Shown: piece by piece, positions 8,985 to 17,177 of the stretch
How the letters are laid out: each line of letters opens with the position of its first letter
How positions within the stretch are numbered: position 1 is the first letter of the stretch
Assembly: GCF_003056335.1 (NCBI RefSeq)
Contig: NZ_PYWA01000001.1
Location: 186,001 to 250,000 of the forward strand
Reading direction: 5' to 3'
Source: Paracoccus indicus
GTDB taxonomy: Bacteria; Pseudomonadota; Alphaproteobacteria; Rhodobacterales; Rhodobacteraceae
DNA length: 64,000 nt
Made by a program: the position numbers and the translations under genes
The notes under the pieces: generated by a model
Told to the model about the DNA's origin: nothing
The model's input: the letters and a program-made list of their open reading frames with translations, nothing else
Database searches by the model: none

Positions 8985-9310
8985 TGACCGGCTTCTTCGA
9001 CGGCATGGCGGGTACGCTGTCGGGGATCTTTGGCGCCACCGTTCAATACGCCCCGCAGCGGGGCGTGTTGCGCGACATCGGCTCGATCTTCCGCGAGCAG
9101 CCGATCGAGGTGACCGGCGCGGATGGCCAGGTAGTGCTGATCGATGCGCCGACCTGGCGGGTCGAGCGGCACCTGGTGCCGGAACTGGCCCGCGATGACC
9201 AGATCCTCCTGCCCGATGGGCGGCTCTTCAAGGTGACGACGGTGCATCGGAGCGGATCGCCCGCGGAAGATGCCTTCGTCATTGCCGAGCTGCACCGGGT
9301 GGAGCTCTGA
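8984..9310 (+). CDS. head-tail joining protein, FII-like
   Basis: The 108-residue product is mostly beta. It has a helical start (MTGFFDGMAGTLSGIFG), a central VEVTGADGQVVLIDAPTWRVE-like strand set, and the segment RDDQILLPDGRLFKVTTV, which corresponds to the RRGDTLTIGEENFWVDRV segment of lambda gpFII. FII joins the filled head to the tail. Order after the cement protein and before the U-like tail terminator supports this. The start overlaps the previous stop. The assignment rests on size, fold pattern and order rather than strong identity. Confidence 0.68.
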   Translation: MTGFFDGMAGTLSGIFGATVQYAPQRGVLRDIGSIFREQPIEVTGADGQVVLIDAPTWRVERHLVPELARDDQILLPDGRLFKVTTVHRSGSPAEDAFVIAELHRVEL

Positions 9311-9312
9311 TC

Positions 9313-9735
9313 ATGGCCCATTACCGCAGCACTTTCCGTGCCACCGCGCGGGCGGCTCTGGCCGCCCATCCGCATTTTGCCGGCGTGCAGATCCTGAAGG
9401 TCTGGCCGGGCAGCGTCGATGCCGCCAGCCTGCCGGTGATCGGCGTCCTGACGCCCCAGGAACCCAGCCAGCGCGACAGCCAGCGATCGGTCACCCGTCG
9501 CACGCTCTTGCAGATCGCGCTGCGCCGCATCGGCGGCGACGAGATCGAGGACGTGCTGGACGAGGACAGCGCCATGATCGAGGCGATCATCAACGATGCC
9601 CTGCGGTCTGGCGAGACCCGCGCCCAGCTGGAGGAGACCTCGATCGTCAGCCACAGCCAGTCGGAGGCATTCGTCGGCACCCTTGTGATGAGCTTCCGGC
9701 TGCAAACCTGGCAGCCGGAAGCGACCCTGACCTGA
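9313..9735 (+). CDS. tail terminator, gpU-like
   Basis: This 140-residue protein matches the pattern of lambda gpU tail terminators: an N-terminal helix (RATARAALAAHPHF), a strand giving the effective concentration (LPVIGVLTPQEPSQ), a strand bundle (RRTLLQIALRRIGG), a helix with an acidic run (EDVLDEDSAMIEAIINDAL), and a final strand (VGTLVMSFRLQTW). gpU caps the tail tube when it reaches full length and gives the surface for head joining. The ATG is two bases after the FII-like stop. Confidence 0.65.
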   Translation: MAHYRSTFRATARAALAAHPHFAGVQILKVWPGSVDAASLPVIGVLTPQEPSQRDSQRSVTRRTLLQIALRRIGGDEIEDVLDEDSAMIEAIINDALRSGETRAQLEETSIVSHSQSEAFVGTLVMSFRLQTWQPEATLT

Positions 9736-9758
9736 ACCCAAACCAAGGAGCATGACGC

Positions 9759-10184
9759 ATGGACGGCATGATCGGCTATGAATCCACGGTGCGCATCGGG
9801 CGCACCCCCTCGGGCGGCGGTGCGCCCGTGATGACCGAACTGGCGCTGGTGGGCGATATCGAGGCCCCCGACGAGCAGGTCGACGAGGTGCAGGTCACCC
9901 ATATGAAGTCGCCCGGCCGACGCCGCCAGTTCATCGCCGGGCTGATCGACAGCGGCGAGGTGACCGTGCCGATGAACTACATCCCCGGATCGCCGACCCA
10001 TCTGCTGCTGAGCGAGATCAAGGCATCGGGCGAAGAGGTGCTGATCGAGTTCACGCTCGGGAAGACCGGCGAGCCGGAGACCTTCAGCGGCTTCCTGAAG
10101 GGCTATGCCCGCACTGCGCCCATCGACGACAAGATGACGGCCAGCGCCACCTTCCGCCTCTCCAGCTTCATCATCGCGGAGTGA
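9759..10184 (+). CDS. major tail tube protein, gpV-like
   Basis: This 141-residue protein forms the stacked hexameric tail tube. It starts with a strand (IGYESTVRIGRTPSGGG), then EVQVTHMKSPGRRRQFIAG, the loop seen in siphovirus tube proteins, then GSPTHLLLSEIKASGEEVLIEFTLG and the closing strand MTASATFRLSS. There is no Ig-like C-terminal domain of the kind found in lambda gpV, so it is a minimal tube protein. It lies between the tail terminator and the chaperone genes, the expected slot. An AAGGAG lies at about 9746. Confidence 0.8.
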   Translation: MDGMIGYESTVRIGRTPSGGGAPVMTELALVGDIEAPDEQVDEVQVTHMKSPGRRRQFIAGLIDSGEVTVPMNYIPGSPTHLLLSEIKASGEEVLIEFTLGKTGEPETFSGFLKGYARTAPIDDKMTASATFRLSSFIIAE

Positions 10185-10189
10185 TCCGC

Positions 10190-10573
10190 ATGGCAAACGT
10201 GACGGGCATCATCGAGACGAAGCATGCCGGCGCGACGTATCGGCTGACGCTCGGCATGTCGGGGCTGGCCAAGCTGCAGGAGGAATATGGCAAGGGTCTG
10301 GAGCCGCTGATCGCCATGGCCGAGGAGGGGCAAGTGCCGGACTTCGCCGTGCTGCTGCGGGTCACGCAGGTCGCGCTGGAACGCTTTCACTCCGACGCCG
10401 ACCCCTACCTGGCCGATGACCTGTTGGCAGCCGACATGGGCGTCGCCGTCGCGGTCATGAATGCCGCTTTTGCAGGGCTTCAGGCGGCCACGCCGGGAAA
10501 GGCCGGGGGCGCGACCGCGTCGGGAAAGGCCACCGCGCCCCGCGGCAAGGCAAAGCCCGGCAAGCGGGGCTGA
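10190..10573 (+). CDS. tail assembly chaperone, G-like, upstream frameshift partner
   Basis: The 127-residue product from the ATG at 10190 has a helical N-terminal part (LGMSGLAKLQEEYGKGLEPL, VPDFAVLLRVTQVALERF) like the small tail chaperones of siphoviruses, then a low-complexity Gly/Ala/Lys tail (residues about 100-127). Two GGGAAAG heptamers lie in phase within that tail. These chaperones coat the tape measure protein during tail assembly and are absent from the virion. The next frame continues to code after the stop, giving a G-T type extended product. The start at 10190 overlaps nothing; a GTG nine bases upstream is less likely. Confidence 0.72.
   Translation: MANVTGIIETKHAGATYRLTLGMSGLAKLQEEYGKGLEPLIAMAEEGQVPDFAVLLRVTQVALERFHSDADPYLADDLLAADMGVAVAVMNAAFAGLQAATPGKAGGATASGKATAPRGKAKPGKRG
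10495..10528 (+). promoter_or_regulatory. two in-phase slippery heptamers for -1 frameshifting
   Basis: GGGAAAG occurs at 10495-10501 and again at 10522-10528. Both are phased G GGA AAG in the chaperone frame, the arrangement needed for tandem -1 slippage, and the heptamer is the one used at the lambda G-T junction. The -1 frame is open from 10420 to 10896 and encodes the T-like domain. A slip at either site joins the same domain and gives a 235-residue product; the two products differ only in the short Lys/Gly/Arg-rich linker. Use of either site is inferred, not shown. Confidence 0.75.
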
Positions 10574-10896
10574 ACATTCCCGAGCTCTACGAGGCCTGGC
10601 TGACCTTGGGCCTCGATCCCGACCGCTTCTGGCTGATCACCCCCGGCCTCTACATGATCGAGACGGGGGCCGCGCGCGCTCGTCTCGAGCGGCGGGACGA
10701 GATGACCCTGACCGCTGCCTGGCTGACCGCCAGCCTGCAGCGGGCCAAGAAAATCCCGCCGCTGAAGACGCTGCTGGGACGGGCCGATGCGAAGTCCGAT
10801 ATCGGCTTCTACCTGGCCGGGGCCAAGGCCGCCCTGCCCAAGGTCAAACTGAGCGACTGGATGGCCCGAAAGGCCAAGGTCCCGCCCCCTGAATAA
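10501..10896 (+). CDS. tail assembly chaperone T-like extension, reached by -1 frameshift
   Basis: This frame has no convincing start of its own. It codes in frame from the slippery region: a basic linker, then GLNIPELYEAWLTLGLDPDRF, WLITPGLYMIETGAARARLE and a C-terminal KKIPPLKTLLGRADAKSD segment. The DPDRFWLITPGLYMIE stretch resembles the short conserved motif of tail-chaperone T domains. The fused G-T protein recruits the tape measure and tube subunits in lambda. It ends 11 bases before the tape measure ATG. A separate TTG start at 10606 is possible but would remove conserved residues. Confidence 0.7.
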   Translation, partial: GRGRDRVGKGHRAPRQGKARQAGLNIPELYEAWLTLGLDPDRFWLITPGLYMIETGAARARLERRDEMTLTAAWLTASLQRAKKIPPLKTLLGRADAKSDIGFYLAGAKAALPKVKLSDWMARKAKVPPPE

Positions 10897-10907
10897 CGGA
10901 GAGTTCC

Positions 10908-13199
10908 ATGTCGTCATCGCGTCTGATCGGTCGGCTTCGCGTCGTCATGGGGCTGGACGATGCGCGCTTCCGGCAGGGGCTTGGCGATGCCGCAACGGGG
11001 ATGCGCCGGCTTGGCCAGGATCTGCAGCGGGTCGGGGCCGGCATCTCGGCCCGGGTGACGGCCCCAATCCTGGCGGCCGGTGCGGCAACGACGGCCGCAT
11101 TCGTCAGCAGCGCCGACAACTTGGCCAATCTGCAGCGGCAATCCGACTTGGCGGGCATGTCCGCGCAGGACTTCAAGATCGCCGCGATGACCGTGCAGGA
11201 TTACGGCATCGAGCAAGACAAGCTGGCCGATATCCTGAAGGACGTGAACGACAAGTTCGGCGACTTCGTGGCCACGGGCGCCGGGCCTTTGGCCGACTTC
11301 TTCGATAATATCGCACCGCAGGTCGGGCTGACCATCGACAGCTTTGAGGGGCTGTCATCCTCGGATGCGCTGGCGCTCTATGTCACGGCACTGGAAGACG
11401 CCAATGTCAGCCAGGCCGAGATGACCTTCTACATGGAGGCCTTGGCCAGCGATGCGACAGCGCTGATCCCGGCCTTCCGCAACAGCGGTGAAGAGATCCG
11501 CCAGACCGCCAAGCGCGCCCGCGAGCTGGGCCTCGAGATCAACGAGAGCCTGATCCAGGGCGCGCGCGATGTCCGCAAGGATTTTTCGCTGGTCTCCGGG
11601 GTTCTCTCGACGCAGCTGCAGCAGGCGATCATCGGTCTCGCGCCGGTCATGGCCACGCTGATGACCGAGCTGACGCCGCTCCTCGAGGGGATGATGCAGG
11701 GGGTGGCGCGGCTGGCCGAGTTCACCACCAAACTGGCTGCGGCCAGCCCGGAGGCGCTTGGCTGGGGCATCGGCCTCACGGTCGCGGCCGCGGCCATCGG
11801 TCCCTTCCTTGCGGGCTTGGGCTTCATGATCAGCGGCATCGTCTCGGTGGGCAGTGCGCTCGCGAAGGTCACGGCGCTTCTGCTTGCCAACCCGATCGGG
11901 CTGGCGGTGGCCGGCATCGCAGGGGCAGCCTATTTGATCTATCGCAACTGGGAGGAGGTCGGGCCTTGGTTCACGCGGCTTTGGGCCGACGTGCGTCAGA
12001 TCTTCTCGGGCTTCGGGCAGTTTCTCTCAGGGGTCTTCAAGGGTGACTGGTCGGGTGCTATCGACGGGCTGAAGACGGCATGGGACGGTCTCAAATCCTA
12101 TTATCAGACCCTGTGGGACGGCATCAGGGGCGTCTTCACCGCTGCTTGGGAACAGGGCATCAAGCCGATCACCGACAAGCTGGGGATGACCGAGGCGATC
12201 GAGCGTGGCTGGGAACGCCTGAAGAACTTCTTCACCACCCTATGGGACGGCATCGTTGCATCCTTCGAGGCGGCATGGGCGCGGATCGAGCCGATCGTCA
12301 CCAAGGTCTCGAACGCCGTCACCGCCGTCACCGATGGCCGCAACCGCCTGCAGGGCAGCCGCGACGGGCCCATCAGCAGCGGCTATGACCCTTCGACCGA
12401 TCCCGGCGATGCTGGACTGATCCTGCCGCCGGCCGGGGGTGATGTCGCCGCTGGATACGCCGATGGCGTGAATGCTGGCCAAGGGGCCGCTTATCAGGCC
12501 GGGGCTGCGCTTGGTGCGGCCACCGAAGAGGGGCTGCGCGATCAGACCGAGACGCGCTCGCCCTCGCAGCTGATGAAGCGCATTGGAGGCTATCTTAGCC
12601 AAGGTCTGGCACTTGGCATCGACGAGGGGGCCGTGTCGGTCAACGCAGCCGGTGCCGGGCTCGGGCAATCCTTCGCCGATACCATGACGCCTTATTTCCA
12701 GCGGGTGATCGATGGCACGATGAGCGTCAGGGATGCCTTTGCCAGCATGCTTTCCGATATGGCTTCACGGCTGATGTCGAGTGGCCTGAACAACCTTCTG
12801 AATGGCATCGGCGGGGCCTTGTTTGGAGGCGGCGATGCGCTCGCTGGTGCGCTGCAAGGCGCAGGCCTGAACGCCATCCCCGCATTCGCGCGCGGCACGC
12901 CCTTCTCTCCTGAGGGCCTTGCGCGGCTGAACGAACGCGGCGGCGAGATCCTGAACCTGCCGCGCGGCACCCAAGTGATCCCGCATGACATCTCGAAGCG
13001 CATGGCCGATGGCGCGGCGGGCGGTGGTCATATGCGGGTCAGCCTGTCGCCCGAACTGGTCGGAGAGGTCCTGGATCAGGCCGGGCAGAACAGCATGCGC
13101 ATCATGCAGGAAGCCGCGCCGGGGATCCGGCGGGCGGCGGTCAGCACCGTCCAGCGGGGCAGCGCCAAGACCAAATCCTTCCTCGGGAGCCACGGATGA
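10908..13199 (+). CDS. tail length tape measure protein
   Basis: At 763 residues this is the largest phage gene in the window. The N-terminus (residues 1-60) is a typical tape measure start with a repeated GLDDARFRQGLGDAATGM-type helix. A hydrophobic segment covers about residues 285-345 (AAAIGPFLAGLGFMISGIVS and [21 protein letters not shown]). Several WxxLKxxYQTLWDGIRGVF-like repeats with Trp follow (about 355-460), and near 545 is TRSPSQLMKRIGGYLSQGL, a motif common to these proteins. The protein sets tail length and is thought to pass into the host membrane at infection. Its length predicts a tail of roughly 110-120 nm under the usual 0.15 nm per residue rule. Its stop overlaps the next start. 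Confidence 0.9.
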   Translation: MSSSRLIGRLRVVMGLDDARFRQGLGDAATGMRRLGQDLQRVGAGISARVTAPILAAGAATTAAFVSSADNLANLQRQSDLAGMSAQDFKIAAMTVQDYGIEQDKLADILKDVNDKFGDFVATGAGPLADFFDNIAPQVGLTIDSFEGLSSSDALALYVTALEDANVSQAEMTFYMEALASDATALIPAFRNSGEEIRQTAKRARELGLEINESLIQGARDVRKDFSLVSGVLSTQLQQAIIGLAPVMATLMTELTPLLEGMMQGVARLAEFTTKLAAASPEALGWGIGLTVAAAAIGPFLAGLGFMISGIVSVGSALAKVTALLLANPIGLAVAGIAGAAYLIYRNWEEVGPWFTRLWADVRQIFSGFGQFLSGVFKGDWSGAIDGLKTAWDGLKSYYQTLWDGIRGVFTAAWEQGIKPITDKLGMTEAIERGWERLKNFFTTLWDGIVASFEAAWARIEPIVTKVSNAVTAVTDGRNRLQGSRDGPISSGYDPSTDPGDAGLILPPAGGDVAAGYADGVNAGQGAAYQAGAALGAATEEGLRDQTETRSPSQLMKRIGGYLSQGLALGIDEGAVSVNAAGAGLGQSFADTMTPYFQRVIDGTMSVRDAFASMLSDMASRLMSSGLNNLLNGIGGALFGGGDALAGALQGAGLNAIPAFARGTPFSPEGLARLNERGGEILNLPRGTQVIPHDISKRMADGAAGGGHMRVSLSPELVGEVLDQAGQNSMRIMQEAAPGIRRAAVSTVQRGSAKTKSFLGSHG

Positions 13200-13969
13200 G
13201 CATCTTCGTCTATCCTTGGCCGCCGGTCGGGGCGGTGGGGTCGGAATGGACCTCGGACCAGCCCGTCTCGCGGCTGCGTTCGGGCATCACGGGGCGCGAT
13301 GTCATGCAGGCGTCTCAGCGCCGCCGCCGCATGGCCACGCTGATCGTGTCGTCGCTGGCCAACGGGCGCGCGGGCGCGGGCTACTGCGAGATGCTGAAGC
13401 AGCTCTTGGACGGGGGCGTGCATGCCGTGCGCCTGCAATCATCGCCGATCAACTGGTGGCTGGACGAGCTGGACCGCCAGAGCCCGGAGCTGAACCCGAC
13501 GCTTATGACCTGGCAACGCCCGCCCGAGGCCATCGCCTGGCAGCAGGACGGTGCACCCATCACCTGGGTGGTCGGCGGCTCCGTCCTTGGCGGCACGCCC
13601 ACCACCTCGGGGCCGTGGGGATATCTGCCGGTCACAGGCCTGCCCCCCGGCGTCACGGTGGCGCGTCCGGGTGATTTCATCCGCATCACCTCGATGAGCG
13701 ATCCCGGGATCTGGGAGATCGCAAGGGTGATGCGGCCCGCCACGACGAACGGCGCGGGCGCCGTGACGCTCAAGCTGGACCGCACGCCGACGATCGCGGG
13801 CGGCAGGGTGAACATGGCCGGCCAGGACGAGGGCGTCTTCCGGGTCGAAGGCGATCTGCCCCGCGCCGTGCAGCCCGTCAGCGGCGACTGGCAGTACAGC
13901 TGGACCTTCCGCGAAATCTTCGCCGATGAGGTCGGTGGCTTCGAGGAAAGGCCCGGCACATGGACCTGA
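13196..13969 (+). CDS. minor tail-tip protein in the lambda M position
   Basis: This 257-residue protein starts inside the tape measure stop (ATGA). It is beta-rich, with SIFVYPWPPVGAVGSEWTSD, a QASQRRRRMATLIVSSLANG strand-helix, a PPGVTVARPGDFIRITS segment and a final DWQYSWTFREIF. In lambda the next gene after the tape measure is M, which caps the tail tip, and this gene occupies that slot. I do not see identity strong enough to call it M itself; a distal tail protein role is equally possible. Confidence 0.55.
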   Translation: MSIFVYPWPPVGAVGSEWTSDQPVSRLRSGITGRDVMQASQRRRRMATLIVSSLANGRAGAGYCEMLKQLLDGGVHAVRLQSSPINWWLDELDRQSPELNPTLMTWQRPPEAIAWQQDGAPITWVVGGSVLGGTPTTSGPWGYLPVTGLPPGVTVARPGDFIRITSMSDPGIWEIARVMRPATTNGAGAVTLKLDRTPTIAGGRVNMAGQDEGVFRVEGDLPRAVQPVSGDWQYSWTFREIFADEVGGFEERPGTWT

Positions 13970-14553
13970 AGCGCGGCACGCCCGCCGCCATGCTGGCCGC
14001 CATCGCGGGGCCGTGGTTCCACCCGGTCATCCTGGCCGAGATCGACTGGCCCGGCGCCCCGCTGTTCGCCCATAGCGGCGAGGGCGAGATCCTCCATGCT
14101 GGCAGGACATGGCAGGGCGTCGGCAAGTTCGGATCCGTGGACATCCCCGAGGAAGTGATGACCGCCGTTCCGTCCGAGTTCACCATGGAGCTGGTCTCGG
14201 ACTTCCCGGACCTCGAACCCTATACCGACACCGTGATCCGCGGACGCCTCGGGCGGGTGCTGCTGGGGGCCACGACGACGCCCGGCGGCAACGACCTGAT
14301 CGGCGCGGTCGAGATCATCACCGGCACCGCCGACGGCCTGGTAATGCGCGTCGAGATCGAGGACGAGAACGGCAGGCGTCGCGTCTTCTACCGGTTGACC
14401 GTGACGATGACGACCGGACCCTCAATGCGCAGCGCCGCCGCCATCGCCCATAGCGACGAGGACCAGCGGCGGGCCTTCCCGAACGACACCGCAGGCCGCC
14501 ACCTGATCCTGGCCGAGGCCACCGCCCAGAAGACGCTCTGGCCGGAACCGTGA
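13960..14553 (+). CDS. minor tail-tip protein in the lambda L position
   Basis: The 197-residue product overlaps the previous gene by ten bases. It has a short helix, then strands (FHPVILAEIDWPGAPLFAHS, GEGEILHAGRTWQGVGKFGS), a MELVSDFPDLEPYTDTVIRG stretch and a C-terminal part suggesting interaction with the downstream hydrolase-like protein (AAIAHSDEDQRRAFPNDTAG). The order after the M-position gene and before the NlpC-like and J-like genes corresponds to lambda L. The exact role is not known from the sequence. Confidence 0.55.
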   Translation: MDLKRGTPAAMLAAIAGPWFHPVILAEIDWPGAPLFAHSGEGEILHAGRTWQGVGKFGSVDIPEEVMTAVPSEFTMELVSDFPDLEPYTDTVIRGRLGRVLLGATTTPGGNDLIGAVEIITGTADGLVMRVEIEDENGRRRVFYRLTVTMTTGPSMRSAAAIAHSDEDQRRAFPNDTAGRHLILAEATAQKTLWPEP

Positions 14554-14933
14554 CGCCGGACAGGGTGATGGCCGAGGTCGAGCGGGTGATGCTGCGCCCT
14601 TTCGAATGGGGCCCCTGCGATTGCTGCAGCGCCGCCTGCGCGGTCTTCCATGCCCTCTGGGGCATCGACCCCATGGCGCCCTTCCGGGGCTACCGGGGGG
14701 CGCTGTCTGCCGCGCGGCTGATGCGGCGGCACGGCGGCCTGGAAGTGATGGCCGGGATGATGGCCGACCGCGCGGGGCTGATCCCCGGCCATCGCATCGG
14801 CGGGTTGGCCATATCGCCTGCCGCCCTGCGCCACCGCGCGATCCTGATCTGCATCGAGCCCGGTCTCTGGGCAGGTAAATCCAAACACGGCTTCGCGATG
14901 CTGCGGGCCGCCGCGAAGGGCTGGCATGCATAG
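14550..14933 (+). CDS. DUF6950/NlpC-P60-like tail protein, lambda K position
   Basis: This 127-residue protein begins with a GTG that overlaps the previous TGA (GTGA). Its hallmark is PFEWGPCDCCSAACAVFHAL followed by GIDPMAPFRGYRGALSAARL, the DUF6950 pattern. The Cys in the CDCC block lies where NlpC/P60 cysteine peptidases carry the nucleophile. A His is present in KSKHGFAMLR near residue 113, though the full catalytic triad is not certain. Lambda K carries an NlpC/P60 domain at the same place and is linked to cell-wall passage or tail-tip maturation. The ATG of the J-like gene lies within its last codons. Confidence 0.7.
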   Translation: MTPDRVMAEVERVMLRPFEWGPCDCCSAACAVFHALWGIDPMAPFRGYRGALSAARLMRRHGGLEVMAGMMADRAGLIPGHRIGGLAISPAALRHRAILICIEPGLWAGKSKHGFAMLRAAAKGWHA

Positions 14934-17160
14934 ACTGCTGTTCATCACCACGGCATTGGTCGGCGTGACCCTTGCCACACCCGCGCCCGCGGCCCCTGTG
15001 GGAACCTGGGTGGCCACTGCCATCTTCGGGGCGGCGGCTGCCGGGACGGCGACCTTCGCCCTTGTCGCGGGCGTCGTTTCCATGGCGATCTCGGTCGGCA
15101 TCAGCATGATCGTGCAGGGCATGCGTAGCAAGCCAAGGCAAGAGGCCGTCCGGCAGGAACTGACACGCCCGACCTCCCTGCCCGCCTATCGCTTCGTCTA
15201 TGGCAAGACCTGGGCGCCGGGGACGCCGGTGGCCTGGACCGTCAGGGGCAAGCGGCTCTATATCTGCTACCTGCTGAACAGCCGCCCCTCGGCGGGACCT
15301 TTCACCGTGCTTTTCGACAAGCGCGAGGTCGAGAAAGAGGGTGACGAGTTCGACTTCGGGCCGAACGGCGGCGCGGTGGCCACGAACGAACCCTTCGGCA
15401 AGACCCTGACCGGCAGCGTCATCAGTCCGGGCATCGATGACGTCGTCACCTATTGGATCGGCCGTGGTGACCAGACCACCTGCCCCGCAGCCATCGTGGC
15501 CGAGACCGACGGGCATTTCAGCGCTACCGATGCCTGACAGGGCCGCACGGTCCTCTGGGCGCGACTGAACTGCGGCAAGGACGAAGATCGCCAGCAGCGC
15601 TGGCCGACCACGCCACCCGAGCTGAACGTCGACGGGAACTGGTCGATCGTCACCGATCCGCGCGACGGCCGGCAGAAGTTCAGCCGCAACCAGGCGCTGA
15701 TCGTGCTGGACGCGCTGCGCACCAACCCGCTGCGGCCCTATGCCGACGATTACCTGCGGCTGGACAGTTTCGAATGGGGCGCCGATGTGGCGGCCGAGGC
15801 GATCGGCACCCGCGCCGGCGGCACCATCCCGCGATACCGTGTCGACGGCGTGCTGGTCTTTTCGGACGGCACGGAACTGGAGGACCAGCTGCAGCCGCTT
15901 CTGGATGCGGGCGCGTCGCGGTTCTCCCGCATCGGCGGGCGGCTGGCGCTGGTCCCGGCCACGCCGCGGGCCAGCGTGGCGACGATCACCGATTTCACCA
16001 CCGGCCAGCCGCCCGAGTTCATCCGCTGGCGGTCCGCCGACCAGCTGGTGACCGAGGCCGTCGCCCGCTATCCCGCCCCCGACCGCGCCTATGAGAGCGC
16101 CGAGACGCCGGTTCATGTCATCCCCGGCGCGCAGGCGCAGGACGGGGGCATGCCGAAGCGCCTGACGGTCGACCTCGATTTCGTGACCGATGGTCGCCAG
16201 GCGCAGCGGATCGCCAAGATCATGGCGATGCGGTCGCGGATGCAGCGCGGCATCACGGCCGAGCTGTTCCCCGACAGCTTCGACCTTGTGTCGGGGTCGA
16301 TCGCCACGGTGCAGCTGGGCCCGCCCTATGGATCATGGGACGGGCTCTACGAGGTCGAGCAGATCGCCCCCGCCGCGGGGGCCAACGACGAGACCTCGGT
16401 CACCATCCGCCTGCCGACCGTCCTGCGCGAGGAAAGCCCCGCGATCTATGCTTGGAACCCGGGCAGCGAAGAGCAGGTGATGAACGATGCGGGCGATCTG
16501 CCCACCCTGCAGAAGGTCCAGCCCCCCGCCGCCGTCTCGGTCGTCACCGGCACGCCCGCGGCCGAGACCAGCGGCGATACCGTCATCCCGGGGGTCACTG
16601 CCGCATGGTCGGCATCGGCTTCCGCCTCGGCCACCGGATACCTGTGGGAATGGCAGACCCGTCCGCCCGGGGGATCATGGAGTGTCTGGCGATCGGGCGG
16701 CGCGCTGGATCTGTCGGCCGCCGATGGCGTCGGCGTCTATGCCGCCACCCTGCAATGGCCACGCATCGACAACGACTATCGCCTGCGCGTCCGCACCTTG
16801 GGCACCTGGGGGCAATCGGCATGGCGGCTGTCGGATGTCATCACCGCCGCCGGTCCCGCCGACAGCGTCGATGATCCGCCCGCACCGTCCGCCAAGGCGC
16901 AGGGCGGCACGCGCATCGACATCACCGCCACGCAGGCCTCCGACAACCGGGCCCGCAAGCTGTTGATCTACGGCAACGACGTGGACAGCCCGCTGACCGC
17001 CACCCTGCTGGTCATCGTCGATGCCGGCGCATCCGCCAGCGTCACCCGGTCCGAGACCGGCCTGACGAGCGGCACCACCCGCTTCTACTTCGCCCGCGCC
17101 CGCGACCAATGGGGCAACCTGTCCGGCTTCTCGGGCAGCGGCTCCGCCACCACCGCCTGA
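14926..17160 (+). pseudogene. central tail (J-like) protein gene split by an in-frame TGA
   Basis: One continuous frame of 745 codons is broken only by a TGA at 15535-15537 (codon 204). The 203 residues before it contain an N-terminal hydrophobic region (about residues 20-65, like lambda gpI/J fusions) and a KTWAPGTPVAWTVRGKRLYI strand. The frame resumes directly with QGRTVLWARLNCGKDEDRQQ and then QALIVLDALRTNPLRPYADDYL, both typical of J/tail-tip hubs, where the interrupted residue is normally Trp. It goes on with a baseplate-hub-like part (QLVTEAVARYPAPDRAYESAE) and two fibronectin III-like modules to residue 744. A TGG to TGA change, a sequencing error, or UGA readthrough would each explain it. 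The downstream part could restart at the ATG-less CTG/GTG near 15703. Confidence 0.85.
15535..15537 (+). other. in-frame TGA inside the J-like tail gene
   Basis: The stop lies between SATDA and QGRTVLW in the same frame as the whole J-like gene. Related proteins carry a Trp codon here. The next base is C, giving UGA-C, a context known to be leaky in some bacteria. No frameshift is needed to restore the gene; a single base change would do. Confidence 0.85.
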
Positions 17161-17177
17161 CATCCAAAGGAGCTGCC

